Assembly: GCF_937903345.1 (NCBI RefSeq)
Contig: NZ_CALCZQ010000007.1
Span: 62,001-126,000 of the forward strand
Length of the DNA stretch: 64,000 nt
Direction of reading: 5' to 3'
DNA from: an uncultured Emticicia sp.
GTDB lineage: Bacteria > Bacteroidota > Bacteroidia > Cytophagales > Spirosomataceae
Part shown: positions 1 to 8,209 of the stretch, piece after piece
Position numbering within the stretch: position 1 is the first letter of the stretch
How the letters are laid out: each line of letters begins with the position of its first letter
The notes under the pieces: model-generated
What the model was told of the DNA's origin: nothing
Database searches by the model: none
Seen by the model: the letters and a program-made list of their open reading frames with translations, nothing else
Translations under genes and position numbers: made by a program

Positions 1-1
1 A

Positions 2-703
2 AATCAATACGTTTTGTCTTATAATCGAAGTAAAGGTACTTCAAATTGGGTAAGTTGGCATTTAAGTACAGCTTGGAAAGGCACAACGCCACGAACTGAC
101 AATTTCCGTCCAGACACTTCACTTCCTAGTGCTTGGTATAAAGTTATTAGTTCTGATTATACAAATTCGGGTTTCGATCGTGGGCATCTTTGTCCATCCG
201 ACGACCGTGATGGAAGTTATGATGACAATGACGAAACTTTCTTAATGACCAAAATCGCCCCACAAGCACCTGCTAATAATCGTGGTCTTTGGGCAGATTT
301 GGAAGTATATTCACGTAAAATTATTGAAGCAGGTAACGAAATTTATATAGTTGCGGGTGTTTTTGGGAAAGGTGGAACTGGAAGTAACGGTGGAAAAACC
401 AGCACCCTTGATAATGGAAAAGTAGTTGTTCCAGAATCTTTCTGGAAAGTAATAATCATTCTTCCAATAGGCAGTAATGATATTTCAAGAATCGATGCTC
501 AAACTCGTGTAATTGCCATAAATGTACCCAACAAAGAAAGCGTAGATGAAACAAAATGGGGTGATTATCGTTTAAGTATTGATGATCTTGAATCCCTTAC
601 AGGTTATAATTTTTTATCGAACGTACCAAGTGCTATTCAAAAATCGCTAGAATCTCATAAAGATACTGGCCCAACATTAAAAGTTTCCAACCTAGGCAAT
701 TAA
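2..703 (+). CDS. DNA/RNA non-specific endonuclease (NUC1 family), 5'-partial
   Basis: This is the C-terminal 233 residues of a ββα-metal (NUC1, Serratia-type) nuclease that cleaves DNA and RNA non-specifically. The reading frame is open to the window edge: NQYVLSYNRSKG precedes the first possible internal start (a TTG at 14), and the family needs this segment, so the true start lies off the window. The DRGHLCPS motif near base 180 supplies the catalytic His, and the downstream NN..LW segment supplies the metal-binding Asn helix. The N-terminus is missing, so export cannot be judged, but relatives in this phylum are secreted or lipoproteins. It is followed by a decayed CotH-type gene. Family assignment is confident; biological role (nutrition or competition) is inferred. 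Confidence 0.9.
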   Translation, partial: NQYVLSYNRSKGTSNWVSWHLSTAWKGTTPRTDNFRPDTSLPSAWYKVISSDYTNSGFDRGHLCPSDDRDGSYDDNDETFLMTKIAPQAPANNRGLWADLEVYSRKIIEAGNEIYIVAGVFGKGGTGSNGGKTSTLDNGKVVVPESFWKVIIILPIGSNDISRIDAQTRVIAINVPNKESVDETKWGDYRLSIDDLESLTGYNFLSNVPSAIQKSLESHKDTGPTLKVSNLGN

Positions 704-738
704 AAAAACAAGTTTTCAAATTGTATTTATTCAACACC

Positions 739-1276
739 ATGAAAAAAACATTACATTATTGTTTTTTTGAGCATCTATAATATTCAATTCACTTTCGCTC
801 AATTTCTCACCTCATCTACACTGCCCATTATAGTTATGATACACTATCAAATATTTTAAAAGAACCAATCATAAGAAATTTTCAAAAATGACCTATTCTA
901 TGGACTTACATTTGGCCTCAACCAATGCCTTATGCTGGAACTTGGGAGCAAAAAGTAAACGAACTTAGAATTTTTTTAACCCAACGTTTACAATGGCCAT
1001 AATAATATACAGACCAATTTTGAAATCACAGGCAATGAACCTGAACTAGCTGAAATTAAAATCAATGCTTTCCCAAATCCATTTCTCGAGCGAATAAGTA
1101 TAAATATAGAATCACTATTTACCGAAAAAACTAAAATAAGTTTAAAAGACCATCTTGGAAAGACACTTTTTGAAGGAACTGAACCAATACATATTGGAAA
1201 CAATGACTTTTACATAGAATTGCCTGAAAACGATGTTGTTAGCGGCATAAAATACTTAACAATTGAATCAGCTTAG
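739..1276 (+). pseudogene. Decayed CotH-family protein with T9SS C-terminal sorting domain
   Basis: This is a gene relic spread over three reading frames. An ATG at 739 opens MKKTLHY, then a frameshift leads into a signal-peptide-like stretch ending FTFAQ and the segment FLTSSTLPI, which resembles the mature N-terminus of CotH-like proteins (LTSSNLPI). Another frame continues DTLSNILKEPIIRN and stops. The next readable piece (about 885-1002) has GTWEQKVNELRIFLTQRLQWP, the C-terminal CotH pattern. After a further shift near 1000 comes INAFPNPFLERISINIE and a complete type-A sorting domain ending at the TAG at 1274-1276. Most of the central domain is deleted. The identification rests on short motifs; decay is certain because no single frame is open. 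Confidence 0.72.
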
Positions 1277-1382
1277 AAGAGAATCACAAAAAAATTAATT
1301 CATCAGAAATAATTTTATTTTCTTCTTTTAAGCTTTTGTTACAAGACCTAATTCCCCATGAAATAAGAAAAATTTATGCTAA

Positions 1383-1841
1383 CTAAGCGTGGCCGAGTAT
1401 CATATAAGTGTGATCAATACCATCTTCTACATAATCATTCCCAATATATTCAAAACCAAACGAATGATAAAACTTAATAAGATAACTTTGTGCCCCAATC
1501 TTTATCGGTTCATTTCCAAATAGTTCAATCGTTTTTTCGATTGATTTTTGCATTAAAAACTTACCAATTCCATCGCCGCGAAAATGCGAAGACGTAACCA
1601 CCCGACCGATTGAAGTATAGCCTTCATAATAAATATTTTTATCAAAAAGGCGAGTGTAAGCTACCAATTTATTATTTTCATCCCAAATCATAAAATGCCA
1701 AGCAAATTGGTCTTTGCCGTCGGCATCAACAAATGGGCAGTTTTGTTCTAACACAAAAACTTCCTGACGCAACACCATAATTGCATAAAGTTCATCAAGA
1801 CTCAACTCATAAAATGGTACACATTTAATACTTTTCATCAA
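1383..1841 (-). CDS. elaA: ElaA-like GNAT family N-acetyltransferase
   Basis: A 152-residue single-domain acetyltransferase of the GNAT fold, close to ElaA in length and pattern. The N-terminal LRQEVFVLEQNCPFVDADGKD segment is the ElaA signature, and the acetyl-CoA loop appears as SSHFRGDGIGKFLM (the R/Q-x-x-G-x-G/A element) near residues 84-97. The substrate of ElaA proteins is not firmly known, so the reaction is given only as acetyl transfer from acetyl-CoA. It is cytoplasmic, with no signal peptide. It stands alone, divergent from the dioxygenase gene at 1962, and the 120-bp AT-rich gap must hold both promoters. Confidence 0.85.
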   Translation of the reverse strand: MMKSIKCVPFYELSLDELYAIMVLRQEVFVLEQNCPFVDADGKDQFAWHFMIWDENNKLVAYTRLFDKNIYYEGYTSIGRVVTSSHFRGDGIGKFLMQKSIEKTIELFGNEPIKIGAQSYLIKFYHSFGFEYIGNDYVEDGIDHTYMILGHA

Positions 1842-1901
1842 ATTAATATATCTATATATTTTGCCAATTTAAGCAAAATATTAATCTATTTAGTTATTTA
1901 T

Positions 1902-1933
1902 TTTGTCAAATTAATATAATATATATACTTTTA
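1902..1933 (+). promoter_or_regulatory. Candidate Bacteroidota-type promoter for the PhyH gene
   Basis: TTTG at 1902-1905 and TACTTTTA at 1926-1933 are separated by 20 bases. This matches the Bacteroidota housekeeping promoter layout (-33 TTTG, about 19-20 bases, -7 TAnnTTTG) except for the last base of the -7 box. Transcription would start near 1940, about 20 bases before the ATG at 1962. Confidence 0.45.
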
Positions 1934-1961
1934 AGCTTAAAATCAAATAAAGTATTTAAAG

Positions 1962-2990
1962 ATGACTGCACTAAAAGAAGTTGCCAAAAAGATTTATTAT
2001 GGAATAATTGGGCCAAAAGAATTTGATCCTAAAACCCTACCATGGATTGACCGTGAAGATGCCAATATTGATGAATTTCTTAGAAAAAATCCACAAAGAA
2101 AAGATTTACCATACAATCTAGAGGAAAAACTTAATTTTTGGAAAAAGAATGGATATGTAGTTTTGGAACAAATCATCCCTCACGAGCTCATAGATTTGTA
2201 CTGGGCCGATGTAATGGAACTAGTAAATAATCCAGCAAAATTCAAAACTTATATTCAAATTGACCGCGACGAACATAAACCAAACTTAATGCGTCAGGCA
2301 TTTGAATGGACTACTCAACAAATTTTGGGAAAAATGGTAAAAATAAATGATATCCATAACCAAAGTTTGGCGGCAAAAAAACTTTTTTTATATAAAGATA
2401 TTATCGCTTTTTTAGAGGCTATTTTTGACAGTCGAATCGTAGGTATGCAAAGTTTGAGTTTTCTTTACGGAAGCCAACAACCAACTCATGCAGACTATCC
2501 GTGGGTAACGGCAGAATTACCAAGCAATTTAGCCGCTTCTTGGATACCAATCGAAGACGTACATATCAATTCGGGGCCCCTATATTATTACGCTGGTTCA
2601 CACCAAAAAGTTAAGAAATTTAATTTTGGAAATGGTATTTTTTTTAATGGAAAATATTCTACAAAAAGCCCGATTGAATATGCTAATTATCTCGATAATG
2701 AATGCAAAAGATTAGGATTAGAAAAACAGACACTTCTTATTAAAAAAGGAGATATTCTAATTTGGCATTCTGCATTGGTGCATGGTGGCTCGCTTATCAA
2801 CGACCCAAACCAAACCCGCAAATCTTTTGTTTGTCACTATTCCACTGAACAAGGGTTACCTTTTCATAGAGCTGCTCCGAATGATAAGCCTAAGAAATTT
2901 ACGTTAAATAATGCTAGCTTATATGAAGACCCACGTATGCCAGACCAAGAAAATATACTCAGCGAAAGAGGAAATTCTTTCAAAGATTAA
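1962..2990 (+). CDS. Phytanoyl-CoA dioxygenase (PhyH) family protein
   Basis: A 342-residue Fe(II)/2-oxoglutarate-dependent oxygenase of the PhyH family. The double-stranded β-helix iron site is visible: H176-x-D178 in PTHADYPW and the distal H274 in SALVHGGS, with an arginine about 12 residues later (QTRKSF) fit to bind 2-oxoglutarate. The N-terminal 100 residues form the usual helical lead-in (NFWKKNGYVVLEQIIP). There is no signal peptide, so it is cytoplasmic. PhyH relatives hydroxylate very diverse small molecules and this sequence does not reveal the substrate. It is monocistronic: a promoter-like pair lies upstream and a clear terminator follows at 3005-3052. Confidence 0.9.
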   Translation: MTALKEVAKKIYYGIIGPKEFDPKTLPWIDREDANIDEFLRKNPQRKDLPYNLEEKLNFWKKNGYVVLEQIIPHELIDLYWADVMELVNNPAKFKTYIQIDRDEHKPNLMRQAFEWTTQQILGKMVKINDIHNQSLAAKKLFLYKDIIAFLEAIFDSRIVGMQSLSFLYGSQQPTHADYPWVTAELPSNLAASWIPIEDVHINSGPLYYYAGSHQKVKKFNFGNGIFFNGKYSTKSPIEYANYLDNECKRLGLEKQTLLIKKGDILIWHSALVHGGSLINDPNQTRKSFVCHYSTEQGLPFHRAAPNDKPKKFTLNNASLYEDPRMPDQENILSERGNSFKD

Positions 2991-3004
2991 CAAATCATGA
3001 TTAA

Positions 3005-3052
3005 ATAAAGTCGCAAAGAATTTAATTCTATTTCTTTGCGGCTTTATTTTTT
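3005..3052 (+). terminator. Rho-independent terminator after the PhyH gene
   Basis: A 16-bp stem (3005-3020 with 3032-3047, one G-U pair) closes an 11-base loop and runs into a T-rich tract at 3047-3052. It lies just 3' of the dioxygenase stop codon. Confidence 0.85.
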
Positions 3053-3074
3053 AGGATTTACTTACCAAAATCAA

Positions 3075-3752
3075 ATGCAACTTAATTTTCATACGCATCA
3101 ACCCAAAAAAAGTGCAGAAGAAGTAATAATTATCAATCAAATCATTCCTCAAACAGAGGAATCATTAGAATGCTTATTGGTTGATGATTTAATGCATACA
3201 TCTATTTATTCGGCTGGAATTCATCCTTGGTATATTTCAGTAAATAATCAAAAACTTCAACTTGAAAAACTCCGCCAATTTGCTAAACATCAAGACGTTA
3301 AACTCATTGGTGAATGCGGACTTGACCGAATAAAAGGAGCATCTCTGACACTACAAGAAGAAATATTTATTAAACAAATCAGAATTGCAGAAGAAGTAAA
3401 AAAGCCACTCATTATTCATTGTGTAAAATGCTTTAACGAGTTGATTTCTATCAAAAAAATCGTTCACCCAAAAGTCCCAATGATTGTACATGGCTTCAAT
3501 AATAATCTTACGATTGCCCAAATGTTACTCGATAAAGGTTTTTATTTATCATTTGGAACCGCAATTTTGCAAGAAAATTCAAATGCCAAAGAAGTTCTAT
3601 CGCAAATTCCGATTGAAAAACTTTTTTTTGAAACCGACGACAAAGACATTTTTATTTCTGAGATTTACGAAAAAGCATCATTTATTCTAAAAACACCGTT
3701 AAATAAGCTTGAAGATATTATTTTTGCTAATTATTTAGAAATATGTGCTTAA
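3075..3752 (+). CDS. TatD family metal-dependent hydrolase
   Basis: A 225-residue TIM-barrel hydrolase of the TatD type (metal-dependent deoxyribonuclease/phosphoesterase superfamily). It opens with NFHTHQP (the HxH metal site), followed by SAGIHPWY, GECGLD (metal-bridging Glu), LIIHCVK (His), VHGF (His) and FETDDKD (Asp), which is the full TatD ligand order. The ATG at 3075 is chosen because the only upstream start, a TTG at 3036, lies inside the preceding terminator hairpin. It is slightly shorter than E. coli TatD (about 260 residues), common in Bacteroidota. It is cytoplasmic; the likely role is nuclease or quality-control activity, which is family knowledge rather than anything visible here. 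Confidence 0.88.
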   Translation: MQLNFHTHQPKKSAEEVIIINQIIPQTEESLECLLVDDLMHTSIYSAGIHPWYISVNNQKLQLEKLRQFAKHQDVKLIGECGLDRIKGASLTLQEEIFIKQIRIAEEVKKPLIIHCVKCFNELISIKKIVHPKVPMIVHGFNNNLTIAQMLLDKGFYLSFGTAILQENSNAKEVLSQIPIEKLFFETDDKDIFISEIYEKASFILKTPLNKLEDIIFANYLEICA

Positions 3753-3775
3753 TTGTGAGCCAAGAAAGATGATAA

Positions 3776-3991
3776 TTACATTTTAATATTGAATTCACCA
3801 AGCAAAAAATCAAACCAATTGAAATTTCGCTTATGCTTACTCCAGATTCGTTGGGTACCTATCTTAAAATTGTTGATAAAAATCTAAATCACATTAAAGT
3901 AAACGATAAAACATTTCTAGACAAAAAAATACATCCATTGTCATCAAATGAAAAGGTTTTTGTTTTCAAAATTCCGAATGTTGATTTATAA
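3776..3991 (+). pseudogene. Possible gene fragment of unknown family
   Basis: The 508-base gap between the TatD and tcdA genes contains one open stretch of about 71 codons, readable from 3776 to a TAA at 3989-3991, with an internal ATG at 3833 (LTPDSLGTYLKIVDKNLNHI and onward). Codon use looks protein-like, but there is no convincing start, no recognisable domain and no neighbour to support it, so it is more likely a gene remnant than a live gene. Nothing recognisable is seen in the rest of the gap, apart from the short repeat at its 3' end. Confidence 0.25.
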
Positions 3992-4237
3992 CTAATCAAA
4001 CTATTGAGTCAAAATCTATCAATCAAAAGACTTTTTATAAAAGCTAAAAATCATCAAATTAACCTAACAAAAAAAGATCACTCAACGCTAAAAAATAAAC
4101 TTAAGGCGTTTGTATATTTACTAAATTAGTTCTATATTTTGAGTTTTAAACGGGTCTCCCGTACGATTCTGAGACATTTCAAACCAAAACTTAATAAGAT
4201 TTAATTGAAACCTCAGAAACACTAACTCAAGATGCGG

Positions 4238-4258
4238 AACTCAAAACTCAGAACTCAA
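4238..4258 (+). repeat. Three heptanucleotide tandem units directly upstream of tcdA
   Basis: AACTCAA, AACTCAG and AACTCAA run head-to-tail and end two bases before the tcdA ATG at 4261. Similar 7-8-nt arrays precede three other start codons in the window. Confidence 0.8.
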
Positions 4259-4260
4259 AA

Positions 4261-5046
4261 ATGCCCTCTTGGCTTTCACGATCCGAATTATTAGTTGGTA
4301 AAGAAGGAATCGACCAATTACAAAATGCTCATGTCTTAGTCGTAGGACTAGGCGGCGTTGGCTCATTTGCCGCCGAATATATTTGTCGCTCAGGTGTAGG
4401 CGAAATGACCATTGTAGATGGGGACGTAGTTGACCCAACCAATCGAAACCGCCAATTACCAGCACTTGCTACTAACCATGGTGTTTCAAAAGCCGATATA
4501 ATGGCAGAACGCCTGATGGCAATCAATCCAGAATTAAAATTACACGTTGTAAAAGAGTTTCTTTCGCCTACAAAATGCCGTGAGATTCTCGAGACTAAAT
4601 ACGATTATATAATGGATTGTATAGATAGTGTTACGCCCAAACTCACCTTATTATCAACAGCGTATGCAAAAAATCAGCGAATTGTAAGCTCAATGGGTGC
4701 TGGTGGAAAAATTGACCCAACCAAACTTCGAGTAAGTGATTTGTTTGATACTTACGAATGCCTTTTTGCCCAATATATAAGAAAAAGAATTAAAAAACTT
4801 GGTGTAAATGCAGGAATTAAAGCTGTTTTTTCGATTGAACCTGTGATGAAAGAATCATTAATTTTGACAGATGGCTCAAATTTTAAACGTTCTGCTTATG
4901 GCACAATTTCTTATTTACCCGCTGCTTTTGGCGGTGTTTGTGCATCAGTCGTTATTCGTGATTTATTGAATTATCCAATCGAAATAACCAAACGTCCAGC
5001 AAACATTCGCAAAAAAATAGCCATCAAAGCAAAAACAAAAGAATAA
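4261..5046 (+). CDS. tcdA: tRNA threonylcarbamoyladenosine dehydratase (TcdA/CsdL)
   Basis: A 261-residue E1-like (ThiF/MoeB fold) enzyme that uses ATP to cyclise the t6A base at position 37 of ANN-decoding tRNAs to ct6A. The nucleotide-binding glycine motif VVGLGGVGSFAAEYICRSGVG lies around residues 27-47, followed by TIVDGDVVDPTNRNRQLPA, the ATP/adenylate pocket typical of TcdA, and DCIDSVTPK. The conserved SMGAGGKIDPT segment is present. It lacks the zinc-binding Cys pairs of MoeB/ThiF, consistent with TcdA. It heads a + strand group with coaX, but two hairpins separate the genes. An unusual triple AACTCAA repeat abuts the start codon. Confidence 0.93.
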   Translation: MPSWLSRSELLVGKEGIDQLQNAHVLVVGLGGVGSFAAEYICRSGVGEMTIVDGDVVDPTNRNRQLPALATNHGVSKADIMAERLMAINPELKLHVVKEFLSPTKCREILETKYDYIMDCIDSVTPKLTLLSTAYAKNQRIVSSMGAGGKIDPTKLRVSDLFDTYECLFAQYIRKRIKKLGVNAGIKAVFSIEPVMKESLILTDGSNFKRSAYGTISYLPAAFGGVCASVVIRDLLNYPIEITKRPANIRKKIAIKAKTKE

Positions 5047-5056
5047 ATACTATCTA

Positions 5057-5122
5057 TTTTTCCAAATATTAATTATTTGGAAAAAAAAATTATTCTAACC
5101 CTAAAAAAAAACCTTTAGGGTT
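5057..5122 (+). terminator. Two tandem hairpins between tcdA and coaX
   Basis: The first hairpin pairs 5057-5068 with 5074-5085 (12 bp, loop of 5). The second pairs 5097-5105 with 5114-5122 (AACCCTAAA with TTTAGGGTT, perfect 9 bp) and is followed by TTATTG. The second is the likelier terminator or attenuator for tcdA read-through into coaX, whose ATG is 11 bases beyond. Confidence 0.5.
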
Positions 5123-5132
5123 TTATTGATTA

Positions 5133-5915
5133 ATGAATGCAGTCATTGACATTGGAAATACTTATGCAAAAATTGGTTTTTTTAAAGAAAATCAGCTTTT
5201 GGAGATTCATCGTACCTTAGAGTTCTCAATAATCGAAGAACTAATTTTATCTAATAAAGTTACAAGTATGATTATTTCGTCGGTTACAAAAAGCCATTCT
5301 GAACTTGAAGCTTTTTTTAGTAAAATTGTTGTAAACAAATTATTTCTGAGTACAGATACGCCAGTACCGATAAAAATGCATTATGATACTCCTCAAACGC
5401 TCGGTACAGACCGATTGGCGGGAGCTGTCGGTGCTAATTTTCTGTTTCCAGATCAAAATGTGCTTATCATTGATATGGGTACGGCCATTAAATACGATTA
5501 CGTTTCAAGCATCGGAGCATTTGAAGGCGGGTTAATTTCTCTTGGGATGCAGATACGATTTAAGGCACTTCACTCGTTTACTAATAGACTTCCTTTTGTA
5601 GAAGCCGAAGGTATCCCTGACTTAATCGGAAAAAACACAAAAGCCTGTATTCAGAGTGGAGTAATCAATGCAATCATTGCGGAAGCCAACGGAATGATTG
5701 AAAATTACCTTAAACTCGGCAATTGCCAAGTTATATTGTGTGGTGGTGATGCGAGTTTCTTTGAAAGTCAAATAAAAAAGCCGACCTTTGCATTTAATTT
5801 AACATCCGAAGCAAACGAAGATGCACCAAAAGCTATTTTTTCGGTACAAAATATCCCTAATTTGACCCTAATTGGTCTGAACAGAATTTTACAATACAAT
5901 GTTAAAACAAATTAA
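5133..5915 (+). CDS. coaX: Type III pantothenate kinase
   Basis: A 260-residue ASKHA-fold kinase that phosphorylates pantothenate with ATP in the first step of coenzyme A synthesis. The P-loop-like AVIDIGNTYAKIGFF with the essential Asp is at residues 3-17; TPQTLGTDRLAGAVGA holds the pantothenate-binding and catalytic GTDR; VLIIDMGTAIKYDYV is the second phosphate-binding motif and EGGLISLGMQIRFKALH the PHOSPHATE-2/dimer region. The type III enzyme is not inhibited by CoA and needs a monovalent cation (family knowledge). Its 3' end overlaps the next gene by 17 bases, suggesting co-translation with an outer-membrane protein, an arrangement frequent in this phylum. Confidence 0.95.
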   Translation: MNAVIDIGNTYAKIGFFKENQLLEIHRTLEFSIIEELILSNKVTSMIISSVTKSHSELEAFFSKIVVNKLFLSTDTPVPIKMHYDTPQTLGTDRLAGAVGANFLFPDQNVLIIDMGTAIKYDYVSSIGAFEGGLISLGMQIRFKALHSFTNRLPFVEAEGIPDLIGKNTKACIQSGVINAIIAEANGMIENYLKLGNCQVILCGGDASFFESQIKKPTFAFNLTSEANEDAPKAIFSVQNIPNLTLIGLNRILQYNVKTN

Positions 5916-7194
5916 ACTAACTGCTTACCTATTTATCTGTATTCTGTCATTTACTGAATCTTTCGCACAAAAAGAATCTCGACTTTACGGTAACTCTCCT
6001 TACTCTGCTCTTGGAATTGGAGACATTTTCTCAGGCAGTGCCATTGCTAATGATGCAATGGGTGGAACAGGGTTAAGTTTTGGTAATGGTATTACGGTTA
6101 ATAATATAAATCCTGCTCTACTGGCAAAAAATCGTTATGTAGCATTCAATACTGGCCTACGCGGTCAATATAAAACACTATCAAACGGAATAATTTCTCA
6201 GTCGGATTTTGGCATGAATTTAAGTCATTTAACGCTTGCTTTTCCAGTCAAAACAAATTGGACAACTGCAATTACGATGCAACCTTACTCGGGTGTTGAC
6301 CACGAAGCTCGTTTTACTCAAACAATTGCAGGAACTGATAAGAGTGTAAACCATATTTATAAAGGTTTAGGTGGGCTTTCTAAAGCTGCCTGGGCAAATG
6401 GTGTAGTAGTTGGAAAGAAACTCTATTTAGGAGCGGAAGTTGGTTATTATTTTGGGAGCTTTAGACGAGATACAACTTCACGACTATTGGTAAATACTGA
6501 AGATTTATACCTTCGATTTTCTGACCGTGTATCTGTGAGTGGTTTTGAGTTCAAAACAGGTTTTGCATTTCAGCAAAAAATTACCGAAAAATGGAATTTA
6601 AATATTGGTGGAACATACGAACTTGAAAGTAAACTCAATGGTGAACGTCTAAGGACCTATTCCACATTATATGACCAAGGAAATGGCCCACAGGTAATTC
6701 AGAAACCCGATACATTATCATTGTATAGCGGAGGCATGACTTTACCTTCAAGATATGCACTTGGATTAAGCATAGAAAGCCCTTATAAATTGACTTTCGC
6801 CGCTGAATATAGCCGACAAGATTGGACAAATTATTTAAATTTCGATGGTAAAAAAGAAAGCAATCTTACAGCTAATGAAAAAATCTCCTTTGGACTTGAA
6901 TATCTTCCAAAATATACTTCTACTAAATATTTTAACCAAGTTTTTTATCGTGCAGGTTTTCAGCAAGTCAATACACCTTATTTAGTAAATGGCACACACA
7001 TTAAAGATAATAGTTTTTCATTAGGTTTATCAACTCCACTGGCTTATCGCAGTGTAAGTTATATTGACTTCTCCGTTTCGGTCGGGAAACGTGGGTTAAT
7101 TGGTAATGGATTAGTGAAAGAAAACTACATAAAAATGTCGCTTGGCTTCTCATTAATGGATACACGTTGGTTCTTGAAACCTAAAATTGATTAA
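5899..7194 (+). CDS. Outer membrane β-barrel protein (FadL/OmpP1-like)
   Basis: A 431-residue predicted outer-membrane protein. Residues 1-24 form a signal peptide ending SFAQ, and the mature protein begins with the YGNSPYSALGIGD segment seen in Bacteroidota proteins of this operon position. Alternating amphipathic strands rich in Gly and aromatics (YKTLSNGIISQSDFGMNLSH, EVGYYFGSFRRD, SFGLEYLPKY) and a terminal strand ending in aromatic/basic residues support a barrel. Resemblance to FadL/OmpP1 transporters is general, so the cargo is unknown. It overlaps coaX by 17 bases and is followed 81 bases later by lptC, placing it with envelope biogenesis genes. Confidence 0.72.
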   Translation: MLKQIKLTAYLFICILSFTESFAQKESRLYGNSPYSALGIGDIFSGSAIANDAMGGTGLSFGNGITVNNINPALLAKNRYVAFNTGLRGQYKTLSNGIISQSDFGMNLSHLTLAFPVKTNWTTAITMQPYSGVDHEARFTQTIAGTDKSVNHIYKGLGGLSKAAWANGVVVGKKLYLGAEVGYYFGSFRRDTTSRLLVNTEDLYLRFSDRVSVSGFEFKTGFAFQQKITEKWNLNIGGTYELESKLNGERLRTYSTLYDQGNGPQVIQKPDTLSLYSGGMTLPSRYALGLSIESPYKLTFAAEYSRQDWTNYLNFDGKKESNLTANEKISFGLEYLPKYTSTKYFNQVFYRAGFQQVNTPYLVNGTHIKDNSFSLGLSTPLAYRSVSYIDFSVSVGKRGLIGNGLVKENYIKMSLGFSLMDTRWFLKPKID

Positions 7195-7275
7195 AATATT
7201 TGTGAAAAGAAGTTTTGCAGATGACCCGATTCTGTAAAATTTCGCATAAATAATACAATCATTTTATCTTAAAAC

Positions 7276-7869
7276 ATGATTAATACCTGCAAATACTTAG
7301 TAAAATTTAGTTGTTTGTTCATAATCGCTTCCTTCTTAACTTCATGTGAAGAAAAAAAGAAAGTTGAAGTAGCAAGCAAATACAATGGCCCTCTCATGTC
7401 CACCGAAAACCTGAATGTCATGTACAGCGATTCGGGACGCACAACAGTAAAACTTACTACAGCTCGACAATTAAAGTTTCAAAACGAAGATGAGGTATAC
7501 CCAAAAACCGTATATGTAACATTTTACGATAAAAATGGTGTTGAATATTCTTCTTTACGTGGAGATTCTGGACGTTACGAAAAAAGCCAAGCACTTTATA
7601 AAGTAATGGGTAACGTATTCTTCTTTAACAGATTGCAACAACAAAGCCTTGCAACAGATTTGCTAAATTGGAGTCCACTAAGAAAAAAAGTTTACACAGA
7701 CCTAAAGTTTACCATCAAAACTCCCAAAGAAGAACTACACGGAATCGGCATGGATGCTGACCAGGACTTTACACACTATACAATGCGTAAGACTAAAGGT
7801 ACATTTGCCGTTGACTCACTCAACTCCCAAACAGATGACGACATCGCTACTGATACAACAAGTTATTGA
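7276..7869 (+). CDS. lptC: LPS export ABC transporter periplasmic protein LptC
   Basis: A 197-residue lipoprotein-like LptC. The N-terminal membrane segment ends in FLTSCEEK, a lipobox, so it is probably lipid-anchored rather than held by a simple transmembrane helix. The core matches the OstA/LptC jelly-roll: EDEVYPKTVYVTFYDKNGVEYSSLRGDSGRYEK and the DLLNWSPLRKKVYTDLKFTIKTPKEELHGIGMDAD segment, where LptC relatives specify a double-stranded role in passing lipopolysaccharide from LptB2FG to LptA. The C-terminal 25 residues are low complexity and acidic. It is the last gene of the tcdA/coaX group; an intergenic gap of 340 bases follows. Confidence 0.88.
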   Translation: MINTCKYLVKFSCLFIIASFLTSCEEKKKVEVASKYNGPLMSTENLNVMYSDSGRTTVKLTTARQLKFQNEDEVYPKTVYVTFYDKNGVEYSSLRGDSGRYEKSQALYKVMGNVFFFNRLQQQSLATDLLNWSPLRKKVYTDLKFTIKTPKEELHGIGMDADQDFTHYTMRKTKGTFAVDSLNSQTDDDIATDTTSY

Positions 7870-8144
7870 TTTTGATTGATTAATTTTTTTATTTCTCTAT
7901 TTGTTTACCTTAAAATAGGCTTAGCAGTACCAAATTTTCAGGTAACAAATTACAAATTCTAAATTTTGCAAAAAAAATCATACCCTCTTCTACTCTCTTT
8001 CGTAAAATTCGGTCTAAATTTGTAATTTAATTTAAAGCTGAAACAAAATAGTTATTTGGGATAAAAATATTTGTTTACCGCAAAAAAGAGTTGTTAAACT
8101 CCTATAAGCATCGCAGAAATTAAATTCTCTTATAATTAAACTAA

Positions 8145-8174
8145 GTAGGCTACGCTCTTTTTAACGTAGACTAC
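8145..8174. repeat. Inverted repeat upstream of recN
   Basis: GTAGGCTACG (8145-8154) and CGTAGACTAC (8165-8174) are inverted copies with one mismatch and a 10-base spacer, ending 35 bases before the recN ATG. It could be an operator or a leader hairpin. The rest of the 340-base gap (7870-8209) is AT-rich and shows nothing else recognisable. Confidence 0.45.
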
Positions 8175-8209
8175 ACAAAGCCTAATCACGCAAATAAAGC
8201 CAGATTTTC

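Noticed and set aside
988..1203. Open frame of 71 codons on the - strand
   Set aside because: It is the antisense of the sorting-domain part of the decayed CotH gene, and has no recognisable domain.
3036..3074. A TTG start giving the TatD protein 13 extra residues
   Set aside because: The TTG lies inside the 3' arm of the upstream gene's terminator; the ATG at 3075 starts directly at the conserved HTH metal motif.
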